64,000 nt of DNA, taken from contig CM059562.1 of assembly GCA_030386875.1 (NCBI GenBank), positions 61,564,201-61,628,200 of the forward strand, in the 5' to 3' direction. The notes under the pieces are model-generated. The model had not been told where the DNA came from, ran no database searches, and saw only the letters and a program-made list of their open reading frames with translations. Every line of letters begins with the position of its first letter. Within the stretch, counting starts at the first letter, position 1. The position numbers and the translations under genes were made by a program. The DNA comes from Morinoia aosen (lineage: Eukaryota > Arthropoda > Malacostraca > Amphipoda > Talitridae). This document shows, in pieces, positions 57,694-64,000 of this stretch.

Positions 57694-59468
57694 TCTCTGA
57701 CACCCTCACGTACTATACACCCTCACGTAATACACACTCGCACTGATAAACACTCTAACACTACTGGAAACGTTTTAAATAATAGAGACACGATCCAGAC
57801 ATCTGTCACGCACAACACCAACTTCAAAACTGAGGCGAAAGATGGCAACCGTCATTTCTCTCGAGAAAGATGGCAGGCGTTTCACCAAGAGGCCATCTGC
57901 ACAAGTGGCCTCTGGTAGCAACATGGGAGAACTTGCTCGCATCGCGCTTATGAGTCGCGCCCTGGAAGTGTCAGAAGGGAAGAGGCCTCGGTTCGCTTAA
58001 TACTCCTTTAATTCTCCGCTGTCTCCTTTAATCAACCATGCTACTCCCTCAATTTTTAATAGGGTTGCCACGACCAAAGTGAGGAGACAGTACAGTACAC
58101 CACAAATTCAATCTTCAAGAGAGCGCAAGCGCGACTGGTACAGGGATTTTATGGTGTGAATAGCAATCAGTAAAGCAGCTCATGATGCATCAGCCACGGG
58201 ACTATCATCTGTACAAGCTAAGGGAGCATGTAATAACAAGTGAAAATGAACAACAGTCAGAAGACGCGAACGAAAATTCCTACAAGGAAATGGGCTCATC
58301 ATCTTAACACCGCTAATGATCTCTTTTTTTTAAATAGAGTTGAAATAATAGAGACTTGAACGCCATCAGTTAAAAGGGAACAATTAAAGTAAGTGCTTAT
58401 TCAGAACAACAGTTTTCTGTAAAACCTTTTCTGTTTACCCTTTCCGTTTCCTACTCTCCCCAGAAAAGCTCTTTGCTGGAGCGAAAGTACTGCCAATTTC
58501 AGGACTGGACTCAAAACGGGTTTCTTCTCATCCAAAGCTAAATGTTTGGATTAGGGGAAGATATCTAATTGTCCACATTGAAATACTGTTGGTAGAAAAT
58601 TCCAATTTTACCTTCTGTCTGTTTTTATGCGTGTGTGGACTAGACAGTTCAGACGAACGTACTACGGATGGATGCATCTCGTCACTTGAACCAGGTTAAT
58701 TGGAATTATCGTTCTGTGTGAGTTGAGATACTTATTACTAAGTTATTAGTGTCGTGAAAAATCTCGCAATGAAACCTTTCCCCAAAATCAGATAAAATGT
58801 TTGAAAATATTTGTTGTAACGTGATCAGAATGTAATTTTTCCCTTACCAATCTCATCTAAGGAAGATGAACTTATTAATTCATTTAGTTTTGCATGAGAA
58901 TCATTAAATTTTGACCGGTGGTATATCGAGCAGAGGCTGGTAAATTCCCTCGAAATCATGACAGGCAAAACTTTAACCTCCTGTTCGTGATTTTACGCTT
59001 GATCGCGAAGCAGTTAATGGGCAACTATCTCTTCGTATCTCAACTTCACATTGTGAGGTGAATCTTAAAGATCCTCTAGATTGCTACTATGAAGTTATAG
59101 ATGCCTATTCTATGTATTTATTCACATCCGTTGTGTTTGTATTTGAATTTTTTATAACACTTCGATCGGATTCCAAACAATTACTTTAGGGAGAAGTTAG
59201 AAGCAAAATAAGCTTTTAATTAGTCTGATGAAATAAAAAACACTTATTTTCAGAGAGTTGTCGAGAAAAAGATAATTAAACACCAATTTTGGATATGAAT
59301 ATGTTTAAAATTGCTTTGGAATCCGTCTAATACATGGTAAATTATTATGCCCTGTTTGCATTGATTCTATATTAAAATAAGAACAAAAAAAAGGCATAAT
59401 CACCATTTAAGAATCTAAAAAATAAATCATATTTCTATTCCGTGCTCTACCTCCGTGATGAGACCGGC
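57694..59468. other. AT-rich non-coding stretch
   Basis: Short ORFs only. CACGTAMTATACAC-like words near 57705-57735. Nothing else. Confidence 0.4.
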
Positions 59469-59891
59469 CCAATTGAAATTCTGAGTCTTTTACAGAGCGT
59501 TTTCAGGCAGTTATAAGCCAAAAGATAGTCGTTTTCAAGCAGTAAATCAGCCCTTTTCAGTGCAAATGTCACTTATTTTAAGCCCTGTTAAACGGCTATT
59601 TCTGGGCATCGAAACGGCTAAGGCAACGGCCACATGGCTTCTCTACTACTCGAACGAGGCTAGAGGTTGTCGAAAAAGGCTTGAAAACGACTTTAAACGA
59701 CCCGAATGAGCCCGAAAACAGCCATTGACTTGACCTATAAAAGGCCATTTGAATGAAGGGCCCTTTTCAAGCCCTAATCGTCCAAGTATAGGTACGAGTC
59801 GGTTTGAAGTCGTGATTTTTGGCCCTTTTGTGCCGTTTTTGACCTTTTACGACTAATTTACTACCTGAAAAGGGCTATAATTTTCAATTGG
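59469..59891. repeat. Repeat-rich element with inverted ends
   Basis: Opens with CCAATTGAAAT and closes with ATTTTCAATTGG, an inverted pair. Just inside, GTTTTCAGGCAG on the left is mirrored by the complement of CTACCTGAAAAGG on the right. The interior is packed with variants of GCCCTTTTCARGC and AACGGC in both orientations. A ~420-bp non-autonomous transposon is likely. No other copy was seen in this window. Confidence 0.5.
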
Positions 59892-60477
59892 ATAACATTG
59901 TGTCATTAAAACTGAAGAGAAATACGTTTTAGGAATTAAAAAAATGATTGCAATGATTAAAAAATGATTGCAATTGCAACGTAGGCAACCAAGTGCATTT
60001 AGAAGCGTCCAAGAAGTAGACGAGGTGCGGGGTTTCTGAAGTGTGAAGTACCACGCAGGTCCTGTGTAGAGGAGGAATTTTCTTGTTTTTTGAGTGCAGG
60101 TGATATCTGATAGTCCCTGAGCTCACGAAAGTAGCTGGGAAGAACTAGACCTTAGAAGGAGGTTACCTGTAAGTGAATCTAAGGCTGGCAGCTGTTTTGG
60201 GCGAGCGTTTCACATTTGCACTCTTGACACAAACGACAGGTGTTGATGAGCAACGGTCCACGAAAAGTAATTCAAAATACGCCTTCACCAATTCTTTTGA
60301 AAGAGAGAAAAGAGAAAGCTCATGTAATGTCGAACCGTGTACACTACGATGACCCTTCATATATAGGAGTGAAAATAACCGGTTATATTATAATAGGATT
60401 TATCTTTTCTCCTTATCCCTGAACATGACATGCTTCTGAGCGTTTCCTCATACACCACACTATCGAACCCTTCTGTG
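59892..60477. other. Non-coding stretch
   Basis: A short local duplication of AAAAAATGATTGCAATGATT near 59938-59970. Short ORFs only. Confidence 0.4.
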
Positions 60478-60810
60478 TTTTCTCCTCTCAGAATTATATA
60501 ATCATTGTGTCTAAGGGAATTATCACTGTCATGAGAAATCTGAGTTGAAGATTAGGTAGGCATTCATTTTATAAGAATAGGATCGTTTTTGTTTTTTGAC
60601 ACGCTGCTGTCATTTTTTATTTCATCTATTACTTTCTTCTTTAAAGTTTTTTCTTGTTTCATAAACTTCTTTCAATTTTGCTGTTTCTTTGTGCATGGTA
60701 TGCGGACACACCTTCTGCATAGATTTGCCTCCCTTTCATTCCGTACTAAATGGTTCCTTGCTTCTTCCTCTCTAGAAGATACCTTTGTTGTGGCTAAGCA
60801 GGCTTAAAAT
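60478..60810 (+). repeat. Dispersed ~330 bp repeat, copy C
   Basis: Follows copy A from AATCATTGTGTCTAAGGGAA through the T-rich middle to CATTCCGTACTAAATGGTTC. It lacks the GGGGGATAC start seen in A and B. Confidence 0.6.
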
Positions 60811-62606
60811 AACAAGTAAACAATTCTTATCTTCTCTGTCATATGGACAATAACTTTAAACTCTTCCCAAACAAGAACTCGAAAAGGCGTATATTAAGTT
60901 TTTATTAACCAATTAGCAGTAAATGAATTATGAAATATAAAACATTGCATACTTATAGTTACACAAAAAATTGGTCACCGGGAACTGTTAATCTTTGCTT
61001 AGACGTCTGTTGCGGACCGTAAAACTTTAAAATTCCAACATGTTTACCACAATTTTCGCTAATTATCTCCCTTAACATTAAAGAAGTGAGATTTTAGTTT
61101 TAAAAAATTCATTTTTGAAATCAGACGGGGCCAAAGGTCTCTGATCCAATCCAGCAACATGTATTTTTCTGGATTAAAAATAAAATGAAAAAGTGTTTCA
61201 AGTTGCTCAACGCATTCTCCCCTTCCACAGCTTCATTATTCCTAATATATAAATTTTTGTCTCAGAATTCCTCGCAATTATTATAGTCAAAATAATTTTT
61301 CACTTCTGCAGTCTCTAACTTTGAAAGACCCTCAGACTCTTTTATCACTGCGTTGTAAGAATTTTAAATGAAGTTATTAGTCTAAGGCAAATATACATTT
61401 GGAGTTACAGTGTTTCATTATTATGACTTCTGGAATTTTCCAAATAACTCCATTGGCTTAATTTAACTGGAGACCACAAGATAGTTTCGAGAAAGTGTTT
61501 GCTTCTACGTACAAAGCGTCCGAAACGTTCAGTTCACCAGGTGTTTTAAGGTGCGATACCTGTGATTCTTGTAGATACTTGTGTGTTGCGACCAAATACC
61601 ACTATAAGTACCCTATTTTGAGTTAAATCAGTTGATTGGTGATCAAGTGTGAAAATATCTTGCTATTTTTTGAAAGCAATTCTTCGTAGAACTTGGTGCA
61701 TTTTGGACGCCGACAGTGCACCGTCGATTTCAACGTAATCATTTTCTTCTTGGTTATTCATGCAATCAACATTTTTAAACTACTTCTTTCGAAATTATGT
61801 ATAAATATTCTTTAAACATTGAAAAATGAAACTTAGTAATTGCCATATCTAAGCACACTTGCTTGCTAAATAAACTCAACGTATCCAGTTCTGTTTTCTC
61901 TCCTTGTTTAAAATCAGGGCCTTTCTCAGTGAACATTTCCATCATACAGCTGCAAGTGACTTATGAAAAGCTGGGGAAAAGTTATCAGCAAAAATTCCCA
62001 TTGCGTAAAAATAGCTTTTAAAAAACGTTATCTTTGATAAAAGTACAAATGAGACTGATTACAAAAGTACAAATGGAACTGATGGGAACTATTTTGGAGT
62101 TCGACAACAGGAGGTCGAAAACTGTGAAATTAATAATCAATCATGCTCTCCTAATTGCTTTAAAATCACCCGTATTTACTTTGGCTATTCAACGAAAGGC
62201 CCTCTTGACAGAAAATAGAAGACTCGTTCACTTGGCCGGAGACTTTACTAGCTTGTTCCGCGCTCCAGGCTTGAGGGACCGGAAATTCGGCAGTACCTCA
62301 CACCAGTATTTAATAACATTTTTATTCCGATCAAATTGCTACGTGCTACATCATACGTTACCCTGGGGTTTCAAATTCCCATCACAAATAAAGCACGGGA
62401 TGATGGTAACATAAGGTCGAGCCGCTACTGATTTCACACTCCTGAGTTGAGTTGGGAATTGAAGCTAACGTCTTCCTCATCCCATCGAGAAGAAATACCG
62501 AGCTTGCAATCCAGGGTCTCGAATCTACGCCCTTCTAAGCCATACGAATGCACTCCAATGTAACCAAAGGCTTGAAAAGACGGACCTGAATTGGGGAATT
62601 ACTCAC
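60811..62606. other. AT-rich stretch with one longer ORF
   Basis: A 126-codon + ORF at 62034-62414 begins with a short duplicated AAAAGTACAAATG motif and has no recognisable domain, signal peptide or splice signals. I do not call it a gene. Confidence 0.3.
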
Positions 62607-62755
62607 GCAGCGGCGCATTGGATTTGATTAAGCCGCAACTCCGGCGTAACTTGAGCGGGCGGCAGGAGGCGCGCCGTGACCTGCCTGCCGAGTTGGGGAC
62701 CGGCAGGCAGCTGCGCCGCGCCAGCTGCGTCCTCGTGCACATGTTCCTGCTGTGG
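62607..62755 (-). CDS. Possible internal exon, 149 nt, GC-rich
   Basis: The - strand acceptor GTTTGCCCTACTCAG ends at 62756 and a strong donor, GTGAGT, begins at 62606. In phase 0 the frame is open and reads PQQEHVHEDAAGAAQLPAGP and then LLPPAQVTPELRLNQIQCAA. Another frame is open too and is Arg/Cys-rich. Splice signals are the best support. No partner exon is identified, and the gene would extend toward lower coordinates. Confidence 0.35.
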
Positions 62756-63347
62756 CTGAGTAGGGCAAACTTGGCTTCGTGTTGCATTTTAGTTCAACGA
62801 AGTAGAGGGCACCGAGAACCTATTTGTTTGATTTTCAATAATTTTTTCCGTGAAAACTTTTTATTGCTGTGACAATTAGCATTAATCAAATGAGTAACTG
62901 GATAGAGATCAGTGTTCTAAATAATGCCGTTGGGTTAAGTGCCTCTAATGGATATTTGTAATTTGTATGAATCATTAATACGCTCCCTGTAACACATTTG
63001 AAACTTACACAACGAGCTCGCGATGCGACGTAACAGTCAGTTCACGGCTAAGTTGTGAGGATGATTTTTGTCTGTTGCAGTAGTGCAAACCTGCGCCCAC
63101 ACCTCACACAAACTTGCCACTCAGCACAGTGTCGTTACTGTTGTACTGTGGGAAATTTCCACGACGAGCAAGAATTCATTGAGAATTTTACTTTGAAAAA
63201 AAGGTTGAGCCTTATAGAACAAAGAATATTTTAAGTGACACTGCGATGTCAAACTCCTTAATAATTGTGCAGAAAAACTTCAGAAGACTTCCAGAAAACT
63301 TCAGAAAGAATTACCTATTAAGTGCAGAAAAATTGAAATCCTACCAG
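62756..63347. other. AT-rich non-coding stretch
   Basis: Nothing recognised. Confidence 0.4.
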
Positions 63348-63435
63348 TCGAGTGCTCTATGGATGAGGACTCTGTGCTAAAGCTGAAGCCTTCCCTCTCG
63401 CCCCTCCGCCACCCATCTCTGCCTGGGCTACCAAG
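63348..63435 (+). CDS. Possible short exon, Pro/Leu-rich
   Basis: Acceptor ATCCTACCAG, donor AAG|GTACAG. Within it an ATG at 63359 begins MDEDSVLKLKPSLSPLRHPS and the frame continues to the donor in phase 2. It could be a first coding exon or internal. No homology is recognised. Confidence 0.3.
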
Positions 63436-64000
63436 GTACAGTACAGTCTCTTTCATTCCGCATGATTGATGTTAGGTGTCCGTAACTAAAATTCAGTCGC
63501 AAATTTTCGCCTTACGTGTCTGTAGTTGAAAAAATTTGAGCTCGATTTTTTATTCCTCACTATTGACTAACTTTTAAAACCTTGTATTACAATTATTCTG
63601 GGGTTAGACAAAATTGAATGGAATTTATAATAATTTGTTTGAAAATATTTGGGCTTAAGAGTAAAGACCCCGAACAGATAAAGTTCGTTGTCCAAGTTAC
63701 TTGAACAGTTTACTTAATACGTAACTTAGTCCATTGTATTTCAGTAGAACATATAGTAGTTCTAAATAATATTTTAGTAGTTCGCTTGTAGGTATTTAAT
63801 TCGTTCTTTTCCATAAGAATCCCAAGGAAATTTTTCCTTTGTATAACGTCGTACCAAAAACATGATTGGTAAATATGTTTCCAACCCTTGACTGGTCGTG
63901 TGAGTGTCGCGGCGACATTACCGCTGGAGGGAGGATGTAGGTGGCGTGTTGCGACACGTGTGGCCTGCCTTGATGGTCCTCAGGCCATGTTGGCGCATGA
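63436..64000. other. Right edge of window
   Basis: AT-rich, then a GC-rich end from about 63890. On the - strand the end could hold an exon with donor GCG|GTAATG near 63920, but it is cut by the window. Confidence 0.3.

Noticed and set aside
62034..62414. 126-codon + ORF
   Set aside because: Duplicated leader and no recognisable features. Treated as a chance or transposon-derived ORF.
1..64000. CRISPR array, bacterial operons or phage
   Set aside because: No spaced direct repeats, no ribosome-binding sites and no tightly packed ORFs. Gene structure is clearly eukaryotic.

Overview
This is an AT-rich eukaryotic window, most likely from an insect. The evidence is genes split by GT..AG introns, exon-like segments richer in G+C than their surroundings, several classes of DNA transposon debris, one tRNA-derived SINE, and a Star-family gene, a family known from Drosophila and other insects. 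Degenerate TTAGG/AACC-type sequence near 26.7-28.1 kb also fits an insect, perhaps a hemipteroid, but I cannot name the species. There are no operons, prokaryotic signals, CRISPR arrays or canonical tRNA genes.

Layout. 0-2.4 kb: a 783-codon open exon on + for a single-membrane-span protein of unknown family. 2.4-20 kb: mostly intron or intergenic DNA with several + strand exon candidates. The best is a phase-consistent three-exon gene (8812-8902, 10443-10480, 11379-11799) ending in a Gly/Tyr-rich stretch, a membrane span and an acidic tail. A precursor-like exon with an RRRKR processing site follows at 16.8-17.1 kb. On the - strand, 18066-18650 encodes a small cysteine-containing secreted or anchored protein. 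20-40 kb: sparse DNA with a SINE at 22.0 kb, a possible three-exon - strand membrane-protein gene (24.5-28.5 kb), a minisatellite at 33.7 kb and isolated GC-rich segments of uncertain status. 42.0-50.2 kb, - strand: a Star-like protein gene in at least four exons, the firmest call here. 50-64 kb: repeats, low-complexity DNA and a few exon candidates.

Mobile DNA: a palindromic MITE in two copies (14.4 and 49.8 kb), a roughly 330 bp dispersed repeat in three copies (14.7, 48.5 and 60.5 kb), a Tc1/mariner-type transposase fragment (13.9 kb), an internally deleted transposon (44.3 kb) and a short foldback element (39.7 kb) with an inverted partner at 40.8 kb.

The better-supported non-Star genes encode membrane or secreted products with no family I recognise. 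A local cluster of fast-evolving, lineage-specific secreted/membrane proteins is possible but inferred. All splice sites were read by eye, without transcripts or homology searches, and exons called only from openness and composition carry low confidence.
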